Of a DNA stretch of 63,203 nt, positions 12,527-23,186 are shown piece by piece (the stretch's first letter is position 1; each line of letters begins with the position of its first letter). The stretch is from Gyrodactylus bullatarudis (taxonomy: Eukaryota; Platyhelminthes; Monogenea; Gyrodactylidea; Gyrodactylidae): assembly GCA_012064415.1 (NCBI GenBank), contig SSNU01000177.1:1-63203 (forward strand), in the 5' to 3' direction. The position numbers were made by a program, and so were the translations under genes. The notes beneath the pieces were generated by a model. It searched no databases. It saw only the letters and a list, made by a program, of their open reading frames with translations, and was not told where the DNA came from.

Positions 12527-12836
12527 TTGATACTGTTTAAAAACAAGAAATATCTGAAATACATTCAAAAAAATTTAGTTTTAATTTTAGTAAGAGATAT
12601 CATGAACATTTTTAAAGCAATCTCTCAAATTAATTCGAAAAGTACAAGGAAAAATACTTTGACATATTTTCTAATTGTTTTTGAAATTTGAATCATCATT
12701 TTCCTTTAGAGGTAGAAATACAAATTTGATTGAAAAAAGCTAAGATATTCATTGTACAGTATGTCAATTTAAGAATTCTAATGGTGCCATTTGTGGATCT
12801 CTAAGTGGTCGAAAATCAAAAGTCAACGGTTTACTA

Positions 12837-13060
12837 TTAGACTTGGACGAAATTTTCCAAAATTACTTAAATCGCCTATCGATATTAATCTTCAAGTATT
12901 TTATTATTATTCCCACCGAAATTTGCTCTAAATTTATGTTTCTGTATCAATTTGAACAAAACTTTCAAAAACCTTTTTAGACTGATCAGAAATATAAGAG
13001 AAATTTCATTTAAAATAATTTCATCAAGAAGAATAAAACATTTTAAACGTTTTAGTTATT
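12837..13060. mobile_element. TIR element family B, left half
   Basis: The sequence starts with TTAGACTTGGACGAAATTTT and continues for over 200 bp in parallel with the family B copy at 24377-24867, through CGCCTATCGATAT, the cccaccgaaatttgct segment and a truncated right part near AAGAGAAATTTCATTT. No right terminus follows. An open frame of about 105 codons begins after an AG at 13080 and runs to a stop at 13395-13397. It is not assignable and may be chance. Confidence 0.55.
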
Positions 13061-13989
13061 TGAAAAATTTCCAATTTTAGGCCTTGTTGTTCATCCTTCC
13101 TCTTTAAAAAAGTTGATTTCAGAAAAAACTTCAGATCACGTTGAACTTATTTTTATCAAGTGGCACCTCAAGATGAATTTTTTTCATTCTTTAATACATT
13201 TCTTTGGGCAATTTTCAAATGAAAATTATCAAACCGAACACTTTAAATTGAATAATAAGGATCTAAAAAGTACTTTATCCCTTCATAAATCTTTAAATTA
13301 CAATATGGGAGAAAATAAAAACAACATTGTCAGTAGGATAACAAATTTTTCCAACATATTTTGGCTTCAAAAACTCAATATGCTCTTTTTAGGGTAACAT
13401 ATCCTTACCTTTTTTTAAATAGTAAAAGAAAAACTTTTCATTCAATAGAAAATTAACCTTTAAATATAAAATTTAGACGTTTAACTTTTCCACTTGTCTT
13501 ATTTCATTTGAGTGATTATAGATCTTCGATTAAACGGCTTTCGATGAAAAAAATAAATTTTCAGAGAACGCTGGCAACTTTATTGGACTTTGAGCTAAAA
13601 AAACTTAACAGAAAACATTTGACTGGTCAGTACCAATTTAAATTCTAAAATAATTATGAGAAGTGTTGACATTGGCCAAATAAACTTGAGATTAATGGAA
13701 ATCTCTAACGTGAGAATAAAAGAATTCTAAAAAAATGAATTTATTGTAAATATCCTAAATTCCCATGAAATAGCTCTGTTTCTTATATATAAGTTAGGTC
13801 ATTCAAGCTAATTAAATTCAGATGTTACAAATTCTAAGGTTAAATCTCAAAATTTATTCTGGGTAATTTAATTTTGGAATATTCTAAATCTAGATAAATA
13901 AATATATAAGAAATCTTGGTATTATTTTTTATTTCTATAATATTACTCATTTATTAGTGAGGATTTTCTCATCTCAGAAGAAAATAAAA
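13061..13989. other. No confident feature
   Basis: AT-rich DNA. The only open frame of note is the roughly 105-codon plus-strand run from 13081 (just after a TTTTAG acceptor-like site) to 13397. It has no recognisable domain and a base composition like its surroundings. I treat it as unproven. Confidence 0.3.
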
Positions 13990-14330
13990 ATAAAACTTGG
14001 CAAGGCATTTCATCTTAAGAGGCCTAAGCTCAGAATTTTATCAATTTCGAGGATTTCAAGCGTTTAAGTACTGATATTTGGGATCAACATCAGACAACGA
14101 ATTCACCTGAAGAAGTTAACAGAAATTCAACATTATCGTGCGAAATCGAAAAATTCAAATTTTTCGATCTTAACGAAGGAAAATGATTCAAAATTTATAA
14201 AAAAATTTTCCTCACCTCTATGGCCTCTATGAAAATTTTTTTAATCTTTGAAATCGACTAAATTTAGCGCATTTTTGAAATTCAAAGATTAGCCAAGTTT
14301 TTATCAGAGTTTTTTGTAAAAAATAGTAGC
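13990..14330. mobile_element. TIR-A2 relic
   Basis: The internal A2 block is recognisable: TCAAGCGTTTAAGTACTGAT, a GGGATCAACATCAGAC segment, an ATTCACCTGAAGAAGTTAAC segment and a GAAATCGAAAAATTCAAAT segment, in the same order as in the copy at 20088. Termini are lost, so the limits are approximate. Confidence 0.5.
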
Positions 14331-14613
14331 TTGAATAAAATATGATTATTAATCCTAATTGATTTTTCATCAGACTAATAAAGGGTTTATAAATAACATC
14401 AAGATCATCTCAAACCGTCAACTCAAATGATGAATGAAACCTGAAATTATAAAACTTTAGATAGTCCATGGAAATTTCTCAAACAATATCTCTCTACCGA
14501 ATATAGAAACAATGAATCATTGTAATTCAAAAAAAAATGAAAAGAGAAGTTATTTACAATTTACATTAATCCTGCTATGAAATATCTACTTACTTAAAGA
14601 ATAAAGAACTTAC

Positions 14614-14669
14614 GTTCATAGAAAGTCGAGATGAAAGCACCTCGCCAATCATTTTCGTATCCACACTCG
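14614..14669 (-). other. Exon-like GC-rich island (minus strand)
   Basis: An unusually GC-rich patch for this window (14623-14700, near 48 % GC by eye). On the minus strand it ends at a consensus donor (GAAC then GTAAGT) and is open in one frame, reading ECGYENDWRGAFISTFYE. On the plus strand the same patch is also open (KVEMKAPRQSFSYPHS) after an AG. The strand call rests on the strong donor only, and the minus-strand acceptor is poor. No family is recognised. Confidence 0.2.
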
Positions 14670-15124
14670 CTCACATCCAGTGATAGTTAACAAAGAGCCA
14701 TCAAAGAACAACTCTGCTAGCTACATTTGACAGTATGCATTTGCTATTTTCTATACATAAAAATAAGTTCGGTTTCATCATATTAAAACTTACAACAAAT
14801 GTATGGAAATTAATGCCAGAGAAAAATTGTTTACATTTTATACCGAAATTGATTAATTATTTTCTGGTTACTTTTTCATAACAAAAATAAGAGTTATTCA
14901 ACCAATGTTTAAAAAAAGACTTCTTAAAAAAGCGTCTTAGGAAACGTTCTTCATGAAGATTAGAGGACTGCTCAACTCCTTAGCATATTTAACAAAATAT
15001 ACAAGCATTTTAAGTATTGAAAGCTGAGTTTGAAAATGTATTCAAAAATACTCCAACTTTTCCGGAAGAGAAGGTAGATATTTTGCATGCTTTAGATATA
15101 ATTAATAAAAAAATAATTTATATT

Positions 15125-15280
15125 TGTTAATCGGGATGGCTTAGTGGGTACAGTACCTACCTTAAGAATTAACCCCTCGACTTTTTTGAGAATTTCTACC
15201 TTAGTTCTCAGATAATTCTGAGAATAGATTTTTACATGAATAAAATCCTCTCTATCTGTTTATTAATAATAAATAAATTA
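15125..15280 (+). repeat. Possible decayed tRNA-derived SINE head
   Basis: TGGCTTAGTGG at 15137-15147 matches the Pol III A-box pattern. The following bases (tacctaccttaag, then aacccctcga) resemble the corresponding part of the tRNA-like unit at 52782. A good B box is missing. An AATAAATAAATT tail near 15270 would fit a SINE 3' end. Weak. Confidence 0.25.
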
Positions 15281-18200
15281 CTAAAATCTGAAATCGAGAA
15301 TTGTAATGTTATTAGTTTTAAAAATTGAGCTGTACTCTAATGAAGATATAACGTTGGCTGTGATTCATTGTGTTTTTATCAAGTATTTCAAAATTCTTAA
15401 CCCTTTCGATGCCGAGACTATTTTACAATTTTTATAAAAACCAAAATTTAGCTATGAAGATACCAAGTTATTAAGTTACTAACGCAAGTTCACATTGTGG
15501 GCTTCAATTTACACTTTAATAGATCCAGAAACCTATCAAACTGGTAGAGTTATGAAGGTTCAAAAAAATTGGAAAATGGACATATATGTCCATCGGCACC
15601 GAAAGGATTAAATTTAACCCTTACAGATCCGAGTCTAATTAATGACCTTGAAGATTGAATAAAAATACATATTCAGAATCAGAATTAGTTATAAAAGAAT
15701 AATAAAACCTTTAATCATCAGGTAAAAAATTGGCGCCAAAAACCCATTTTTTCGAACTTTGAACTCAACATTTTTATTGATTTCAGATTGGGAGTGTGGC
15801 CAAAAGATGTTTTTTAGGATCACAATAAGAGAAAGAAATTTTTTGGAATTTCAAAATTTTTGGAAGTTCTAACCAGATGTATAGAGAAATTTATCTGTTC
15901 AGACGAAACCAGCATGTTATTTAATTTAGTTTTTTGAATTTCAGTCATGACAGTTTATTTTTCACAAAACATGATTCTTATTTTTCATTTGAATAAATTA
16001 CCAAAATTTCTTTGTATCCATCCAGATATGTATATGATTACTTTGGGATAGCATAGTGCAAAGTACTGACTGACTATGCAGGACTGATTAAAGAAACAAC
16101 AAAAACACAGTCGTTTAGTCAGCCATCTAAAAAAATAAATTTTTCTTTTACTTGTCAATGTTTTTATTTTCTCTTCCCTTTCAATATGCCTGTCTCATCA
16201 CCCCTAGGGGGTATATTTCGAATGAAGCTTCATACATTTTAGACAAACATTAAGAACAAGTTTAATCCAGTACACATCAGCTACTCTTTCCAACTAAATC
16301 TAAAGAAAGTTCTTTCTTAATTAATTCAGAATATCCTCGAATTATTCTTCTTTTCTTCACATTTAAACATAAATTTATCTATCTAGAATTATTAGAGAAA
16401 CCTCAATTTTTCATTAAAAATTCGAATGTGTTGAAGATTTTTCGGTAACCGGATTTTAATTTTACGATTTGAAAAAAATATAGTCACTTTTCAAATTTCA
16501 ATTCAGCACTAAATTCCCAATTTTTCAAAGTTTGAACAAAAATTTTAAATTGATTTGAGATTCGGAAAAGGAGAATTTTCCTGACCAGAATTAGACAAGA
16601 AATCCAGATATTGCAATTTATTTTTGAAAGACCCACTGTTTTTGCTCGAAAAAATAGGTAATTTGGCGCTAAATTTTTCCTTTAACTGGTAAAATTAGAT
16701 ATATTAATTTGATACTGGATTTCAAAAAATCTTCACCATGCTTGAGTGCTTGATGAAAAATTGATATTTCTGTAAAAATCATAGAATTTTTATCAATTAG
16801 CTTTAATATAAATTATTTTATATAATGTAATTTATTGATACTTTTGAGAAATGACCGAAATAGACTGTAGTTTCTAAAAATAACACAAAGATATTTTTTT
16901 ATTCAGACAAGAATTCTATGACTCGAATTTCATCAACTTAAGGCAAATTCGCACGAATTTTCAACAGTGAACAAATTAGAAGTTTTATGATTTCAAAAAT
17001 TTATTTTTCTTCTTGCAACCAGGCAAAAGACTTCCAAACTATCTAATCAAGCGAACCAATTTTTTATTCCCATTCCTAGAATAATAAACTTTATTCTACT
17101 CACGAAACTTCTACTGGGAAAATAGAATACTTAAATAATCTGGAAGTACTCTCTAAAATCATAATAAAGACGAAGGATGGCCTTAGCCTCTTTACAAGTC
17201 CTCAAGAAGAATCTTCATATGTAATGAGATGAAATTAACCAACTTCTAATAGGATTTCCTCCTTCTCTATTCCAATGACATTGAATATACAATGTGTATA
17301 TGCATGTACTCTTAGATATATATTATAGATCTATAAAGTAGTCATGTATATTATTATATTTGGACCTTGTTACAATGTCTGAAATATCATTTTGATATAA
17401 GTTGTAGATGAACATTAGTTGAAGGAATGAGTGACACGCGTTTTTTAGTTATTTCTAAAAGTGTACATATTGGACGAGTCATATTGCTTGCCCTATTGTA
17501 TTCTATGAGAAAAGAATAAGTTTATATTTACCAGCCAGCCTTCCATCCAATAGACAGGACACATGTGAATACTTTTTCAGGAGAAATCTAATTATTTTCT
17601 TCCGTCGGATTTCTCAAATCCATAATAATAACTGAAGAGGGTATATAAATGCTTTTTTTCTCAGATAAGCCATTGTTTTCTAATGAACAAGTTCTATTTT
17701 TAATAAGTAAAGAATATTTCTGATATTCTGTTAGATAGTATTCTGAAAATATTATGGAATAGCTCAAAACTTATCAACGAGTTTAACAATCCATGATATT
17801 CAAAGTTGGATATCTATGAGTTTTACAAAAATCTCAATTTTTTCATCAAGGATTCGGAAAAGAAATTATTTTTAAGGAAATTACAGTCATTTTTTAAAAT
17901 TTCGATTTGACGCCATATTTTGAATTCTAAGCTAAATTTTTCATTGATTCGAAAGAGAGAGATGGGTGGCCAAAATACAATTTTTGAGGATCAAGATAAG
18001 AGGAGAAAATTTATTGGTTAAAAATTGGTTTCCATGTTTAATTTTTTGTCTCTGTGAAATCAACAAAATTTCAAAAATAGGATAAAATTTTGTCGTCATA
18101 TCGAAATTCAAAAAATTATTTTTCTTCTTCCTTATATTATGAAAATATGTACCATGATCTGGATTCCTAAAAAGCTTTAACATGTCTGAATTCTTGATGA

Positions 18201-18740
18201 AAAAACTTTGATAATTTTTCTTCATACCAAGCAACTTTATTTCTCATCTAATGATGATCCAAAACCATAAATTAATTTATTTATAAGATAGAAAAATATG
18301 TCAAAATAATTATAATATTCTTTTGATCAACGAATATCAGAGTGTATTTCTTGAGAACTATATCGTAAGGGGGCATGTAAATGAGATATGCAAATGATAT
18401 ATCTATTGAGCTATTGTTATCTTATCAAAAGATCAGAAAAAGGAATGAATCATTCTTTTCTCTTCACCAGAGAATACGTACTAACGAGTAGAGTATTACT
18501 AAAGAGAGGAAATTTATTCATGAGATGGTTGCATGTTCTTTTGTGTTACACCCATTAACGTTGACAAAATTTTAGAAAAAAATGTTCATTGAAAATTTAC
18601 TATTAACTCCTTTTCTTTACTTGATGATACTCTGGGCATATATACATTCAAATATATCAAGTTTCTAAAATTTGATCTCAAAATTTTTCGTCCTATTTAA
18701 ATTATCAATCCAAGACCAGCCGTTATTCGGGGATCGAGGA
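15281..18740. other. Unassigned DNA with decayed family C palindromes
   Basis: Relics of long-TIR family C are seen at about 15725-15990, 16395-16810 and 17790-18245. Each shows facing copies of a Ca-rich block that reads tcatcaagaa.tc on one side and ttgatgaaaaa on the other, plus the internal TTTTATTGATTT and GGATCANAATNAGA segments. At 16395 the left arm contains TTTTTCATTAAAAATTCGAA and the right arm contains GCTTGATGAAAAATTGAT. None retains clean ends or coding capacity. Between them I see nothing to annotate. Confidence 0.4.
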
Positions 18741-18790
18741 TCATTAAAATTATATTTGTACGATAATATTGTCGAACCTCATCAAGAATA

Positions 18791-18955
18791 TTATTGTTAG
18801 ATTCTAAACGCATGTGGAAGGTTAGAGAACAACAAGCGTAAATTTGAGTGATAAACGTTGTATTTCGCCGGGTCTCTTCAGACTCTACCCCGGTTAACAT
18901 ATAAATACTATTACAATGCTCTATTTGGGATCTTCCATTGGTTCATTTTGGCTTC
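18791..18955 (-). repeat. PLE terminal repeat, inverted 5' copy
   Basis: A 165-bp inverse complement of 19348-19512 with only a few differences. It runs from TTATTGTTAGATTCTAAAC to CCATTGGTTCATTTTGGCTTC and contains a hammerhead on the minus strand. Confidence 0.85.
18846..18885 (-). ncRNA. Hammerhead ribozyme motif, PLE copy 2
   Basis: A minus-strand 40-mer with the full hammerhead core: stem I GAGT paired with ACTC, CTGAAGA, stem II segment GACCCGGC, GAAA, stem III ATA/TAT with an inner self-complementary AACGTT, and an AUC cleavage triplet. It is identical in the core to the copy at 19418-19457. Stem II is very short (G-C, A.G, C-G), so activity may depend on dimerisation, as described for PLE hammerheads. 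Confidence 0.8.
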
Positions 18956-18984
18956 ATTTCAGATTGCCAAGATCGGAAAAATTC

Positions 18985-19289
18985 TAAGTCTAGATGTTGG
19001 AACTCCTACTCAGTGCTCTACACAAATTGAGACAGAAAAAGAAACTGAAATTAATGAGACGTTAGCTAAAGCTGATAATCTTCTCTCTCAAATCCAGTGT
19101 ACAGCCCCAGCAACTATTACAGAATTGGCAAAATGTGAAACCAGTGAGAAGTCAACAATAGTTGATAATCAAATTACCAGTCAACCTGTAATTAGTGATA
19201 AAAGAGAAAGGAAAAACAGCTCAACAACCAAAAGAAAACAAAAAAGGTACAGTGGGCAAATTGACAACTTTCTCAAAAGGCAAAAGTAA
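18985..19289 (+). pseudogene. PLE C-terminal protein tail
   Basis: The plus frame is open from inside the inverted repeat to TAA at 19287-19289, but only from about 18990 is it PLE-like: STQIETEKETEINETL, QIQCTAPATITELAKCE, DNQITSQPVISDKRE, ending with a basic QKRYSGQIDNFLKRQK. It is the homologue of the tail at 6301-6609, with many synonymous-looking and conservative differences, which suggests past selection on the protein. The upstream ATG at 18858 lies in the inverted repeat and is not a genuine start. It has no endonuclease or RT domain, so it is a remnant. Confidence 0.7.
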
Positions 19290-19347
19290 TTAGCAGATCA
19301 AGAGATGAATTTCACAGCAAGCTCTCCACTCTTCTGAAAGAAGTTGC

Positions 19348-19512
19348 GAAGCCAAAATGAACCAATGGAAGGTCCCAAATAGAGCATTGTAATAGTATTT
19401 ATATGTTAACCGGGGTAGAGTCTGAAGAGACCCGGCGAAATACAACGTTTATCACTCAAATTTACGCTTGTTGTTCTCTAACCTTCCACATGAGTTTAGA
19501 ATCTAACAATAA
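19348..19512 (+). repeat. PLE 3' terminal repeat (pLTR)
   Basis: 165 bp, downstream of the PLE tail and on the same strand, ending next to the putative target duplication at 19511-19522. It is the inverse complement of 18791-18955 and homologous to the minus-strand segment at 6121-6250. Confidence 0.85.
19418..19457 (+). ncRNA. Hammerhead ribozyme motif, PLE copy 3
   Basis: Core elements in order: stem I 5' strand GAGT (19418-19421), CTGAAGA (19422-19428), stem II segment (19429-19436), GAAA (19437-19440), stem III closing with TAT, cleavage expected after C19453 of the AUC triplet, stem I 3' strand ACTC (19454-19457). It sits inside the 3' terminal repeat on the coding strand, where it could process the retroelement RNA. 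All conserved hammerhead positions are present. The weak point is the minimal stem II. Confidence 0.82.
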
Positions 19513-19522
19513 AATTATATTT

Positions 19523-20087
19523 ATTATCGCGCCTTGAGAACGAGAAATGAGCAAGAATTTGAAACCCGAATTCGGAGTATAGATAGATTCTTATCGAGAA
19601 CTTTGAATTTTGTATGTATTTCTAATAAATTCTACTTTATAAATCAAAGATTGATTCGGATACATCTTGACTGAATAACGACATGAGATATTTCTTACTC
19701 AGAATAAACCAATCAGATTCTAGTATTTAAAATTTTATATTCCTTATCAGGGCTACGATAAAAACTCATATCTATGCTGGGAAATAAAAATCCGTGGGAC
19801 TTATGCTCCTCTCCTCTTTCAAGCCCGGAATTGATTGATACATTCAAATTAATTTAAATGCCATTGGCCTGTCTGATATCCAATAAGAGATGCAAGATAC
19901 TAAATTAAAATGTCATTCAATACAATCCGTTTCAATTTCGATTAACTAAAGCTTGCTTCAAAGCAACGGAATCATTTATTTTTAAAAAAGAGTTGCAATT
20001 ATTGTCTATAACTTCTGATTAAGTAGAGTTATCATTTTACTGAAAACCAGGTTGGATAATAGTTAAGCCAGCATCATTTTTATACTA
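19523..20087. other. No feature seen
   Basis: About 560 bp of AT-rich DNA between the PLE and the next A2 element. I find no repeat copy, RNA gene or credible reading frame. Confidence 0.4.
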
Positions 20088-20798
20088 AACCTAATTGACA
20101 TGAAGATGAGAATTTTACTATTTTTACCAAAAACTCGATATTTTTTCCGGATTCAAAGAAAATGATAATTTTATGAACTCTGAAACGGAATGATCTAATA
20201 AGATGTAAATATTCAAAAAATTCCGAAAAATTTCAATCTGACAAAAATTTGGCCGTTTTTTGAATTTCGAAAATTTACCAAATTTCCTCTTTTTTCACTT
20301 TTAAACCCAAAATTTTTATCGATTTCGATGATTCGAAGCAGTTAAGTACTGATATTAGGGATCAACATTAGACGAAAAATTCGAATTCACCTGCAGAAGT
20401 TCACTAAAGTTTGTCATTACTGTGGGAAATCGAACCATTTGAATTTTTCGATTATCACGAAGGCTAATTATCCAAAATCTGGAAGTTTAACTTTTTTCGG
20501 AAACAGTAAGTTCTCCGCTATTTCTATGGCCAAATTCGAATTCTTCGTCTTATGTCGATCCCAAATATCTGCATTTAACTATTTCGAATCATCGAAATCG
20601 ATAAAAATTTTGGGTTCAAAACTCGAAAAAGTGGAAATTTGGTACATTTTCGTGATTTGAAAAACGGCCTAATTTTAGTCAGATTGAACTTTTTTCAGAA
20701 TTTTTTCGAATACCCACATCTTATTAGCTCATTCCGTTTTAGAATTCAAAAAATTATTGAGTTTTTTAGTAAATTCTCATCTTCATGTCAACTAGGTT
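20088..20798. mobile_element. TIR element family A2, longest copy
   Basis: A 711-bp element. Ends are AACCTAATTGACATGAAGAT and CATGTCAACTAGGTT, with TA on each side (20086-20087 and 20799-20800). It shows the two-tier palindrome of A2: outer arms of about 230 bp, then an inner pair containing GAAGCAGTTAAGTACTGAT and its rough complement. A segment around 20495-20535 separates the inner arms. Non-coding. Confidence 0.85.
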
Positions 20799-20800
20799 TA

Positions 20801-22825
20801 GAATGACTTCCTGATTTGATAAGAAGAATTATATCTAATTATTATGAGGATTAATTACAAAAATGGCCCCAAAAATTTCCAAATCATTGGATTATGAATA
20901 TTTTCTTTTATCCACAGATTTGTGCATTCACCATTAGGGTTTTGTTAAAGACAATTGAAAGTTGAGCGCCAATTTGGTCATCTGAGAAAATTTTATTTTG
21001 ATCTTTCTGATCATAAACCATAAAGAAATAATCCGAAAAATCTTGAGAATTAATCTGGAATTTTACGATGAGGAAGAGAGAAATTTATATAAAAATAATA
21101 AAAAAATTATCTGTGATATCTTTTTATTATATTCCTTTTTCAACCATAATCCACATTGAATGCAGCAGTAAAATCCTTTATCCCCAAACTTCCATCTCGA
21201 ATGAATCATCCAGGAGTTTCTCATTCCTTCAGAAAAAGAATGGGGAACAACATTTATCGCATATAGAATCCAACTTTAACATATTCTTCCTACATTATTT
21301 TCGTTTTTACCTGAGATAAAAAAATGTTAATTAATAATGAATTAAAAAATCAACAGTACAATATTATAATTATTTTGCTTCAAATAAATGTTTCACGAAA
21401 ATAAACAAAAAGTTTTCCTCATGTAGATTTCTTTTATCAGGGTCACCTTTTCGTTTTGTGATATTGGAGAAGGGAATAGAAGAGTTACCAAGACTAACTA
21501 TCCAAACTTTGCTAACTTGTATCTGCATTGATAATTTTGAAAAAAATAAGAAAGATAAAAGTTTGGCGTCTTAATTAGAAATCTTCCTCTAATATTTCAT
21601 CCCTCACCATCTCCTGCATTAATTATACTTGGTTAACATTCAATGTTAGTAAAGCAATATTGATGAAAGACCAACCCATTTTTCCAATTAATTTAATTAA
21701 TTAATCATATGATATTTTTGTATTTTTCTTTTGATACATGTTCAACATTTCAAAAGAGTGTTTCAGTTGAAAGATTTTCAAATTTCTATTACATTTTAAT
21801 CTATTTAGACATAACTTATCATATTTTACTAAATTGATATCAATATTTTGAATTAAAATTGAAATTTTTAAATCCGCGCCAACAAATTTTGAATAAATGT
21901 TACTACGATAATTGATAAAATTCACTTTTTCGAGCAATCTGTATATGACTTTTTGGATGGGAATTATTCTAATAGTTATTTAAAATCTTTTTCTGAAAAT
22001 TTTAGTGCGTTTTAACGAATGTTGTACCCGAATAGGATTTATGGGTATCAGAAAAACAGAATTTTTGAAATTAATTTATGAAAATCTTCTTTTCTGTGTA
22101 AAAGCATCCAAATTAGAAAATTGCCCAAAATGTTGTTCGGGAAAAATAAATATTTTGTATATAAATATATTGTATAAAATTTATATTAGGAAGAGTACAA
22201 AATTTCAAATATTTCAGATTCGGTTCCGTGTGAAAAATCTGAAAAGGTACCGAAAATAAAATAATTATTAACTAATAAAAGAATTTTATGAAATATTTTG
22301 TTTTTGTTGAAAAAATGATTCTAATTAGATAACTAAAATTAAAATCTAAAAGAGATTTAATACCTCCTTATTCTCGAATTAGGGTACCTATTTATCGTTC
22401 TTCAAGCTTTGATAATAATATATCAAGGATTAATGAATCACCAAATGAAAAAGAAACTCATGATAAATAAAAAAGAAAAGAAATACATCTTTTGGTTATT
22501 TAAAAATGAGCACTTTCATTCATCGAATTGAAAAATATTGAGTCATACACACAACTAAATATCGTTTAATTTCATCTGTATAAAAAGAAATATCTTTTTC
22601 CCCTTTTCATTGTTAACTGAATTTGGCCGTATTTCCCTTTTTATCTTGTGTAGTAATCATTCGTACGTAAAAATTTGTTTTAATCAGAAAAAAAATGTTC
22701 AACTGAAAAAAAAATTTGCATACCACGGAGGAGAGTGGAATATTTTTTCAAGTTGTCAAAAACAACCGAAAAATGTTTAGTCATCACACTGTTTGCTCAA
22801 ATCGTACTTTTAGTCAGGCCGCAAG
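20801..22825. other. Unassigned AT-rich DNA
   Basis: Contains scraps of the family C internal sequence near 20870-21080 and otherwise nothing I can name. ORFs of 78-84 codons on both strands look like chance: low-complexity, Lys/Asn/Ile-rich and without domains. Confidence 0.35.
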
Positions 22826-22901
22826 ATGGAATTGTTGAAAATGGCCGCCGCCTTTCTCTCTCTCTCTTCATTATGTTATGCGTCAGGAAAAATAATAGAA
22901 G
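22826..22901 (+). other. Possible first coding exon with signal peptide
   Basis: A GC-rich patch with a start in good context (CAAGATGG) opens 25 codons reading MELLKMAAAFLSLSSLCYAS then GKIIE, which looks like a signal peptide. A GT donor (GAAG then GTGAAT) follows at 22902. Donor phase is 1. An exon-like segment at 32110-32176 (after TTTCATTTAG, donor GTAATT) starts in a compatible phase; the one at 30314-30401 does not. No downstream gene could be assembled. The neighbouring LRR-Ig gene has its own signal peptide, so this would be another gene, a 5' leader, or chance. Confidence 0.25.
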
Positions 22902-23186
22902 GTGAATACTAGTGATTTCTTGAATATCTATTCTCGTAATTTATGCATAATTAATCAAGGTTTATATGCGGATAAAGGCTGAAGAGAATTCTAATTCAAT
23001 CCTCCACTAAAGATGGAGTAAAAGATACGTTATAAAATGCATGTCTCAAGAATTGAATAAAGATACAGAATGATTTGTAAATCCATTCCGATGTATGGTT
23101 TATTATTTTATTCAAAGGAATTTTTAAATATTACCAGGCCTACTCAAAATGAAATTTCTCATTGTGAATAAAAGGACTGAATATTA
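22902..23186. other. No feature seen
   Basis: Short AT-rich spacer between the exon-like island and the family B palindrome. Confidence 0.3.

Larger units (their letters stand above)
18746..19522 (+). mobile_element. Short Penelope-like element bounded by inverted terminal repeats
   Basis: The 12-bp direct repeat AAAATTATATTT at 18746-18757 and 19511-19522 looks like a target-site duplication, in the size range usual for Penelope-like elements. Inside are an inverted (minus) copy of the terminal repeat at 18791-18955, the PLE C-terminal coding tail on the plus strand, and a plus-strand terminal repeat at 19348-19512. Everything 5' of the tail is missing. A 5'-truncated PLE with an inverted repeat copy attached at its 5' side is a known insertion outcome for this class. 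Confidence 0.8.

Noticed and set aside
13113..13397. 94-codon plus ORF after an acceptor-like site
   Set aside because: No ATG (starts at TTG), no domain, and overlap with the end of a family B remnant; kept only as a remark.
18858..19289. 143-codon ORF taken as a complete protein
   Set aside because: Its first 35-40 codons are the inverted terminal repeat with the antisense ribozyme. Only the later part is PLE protein.
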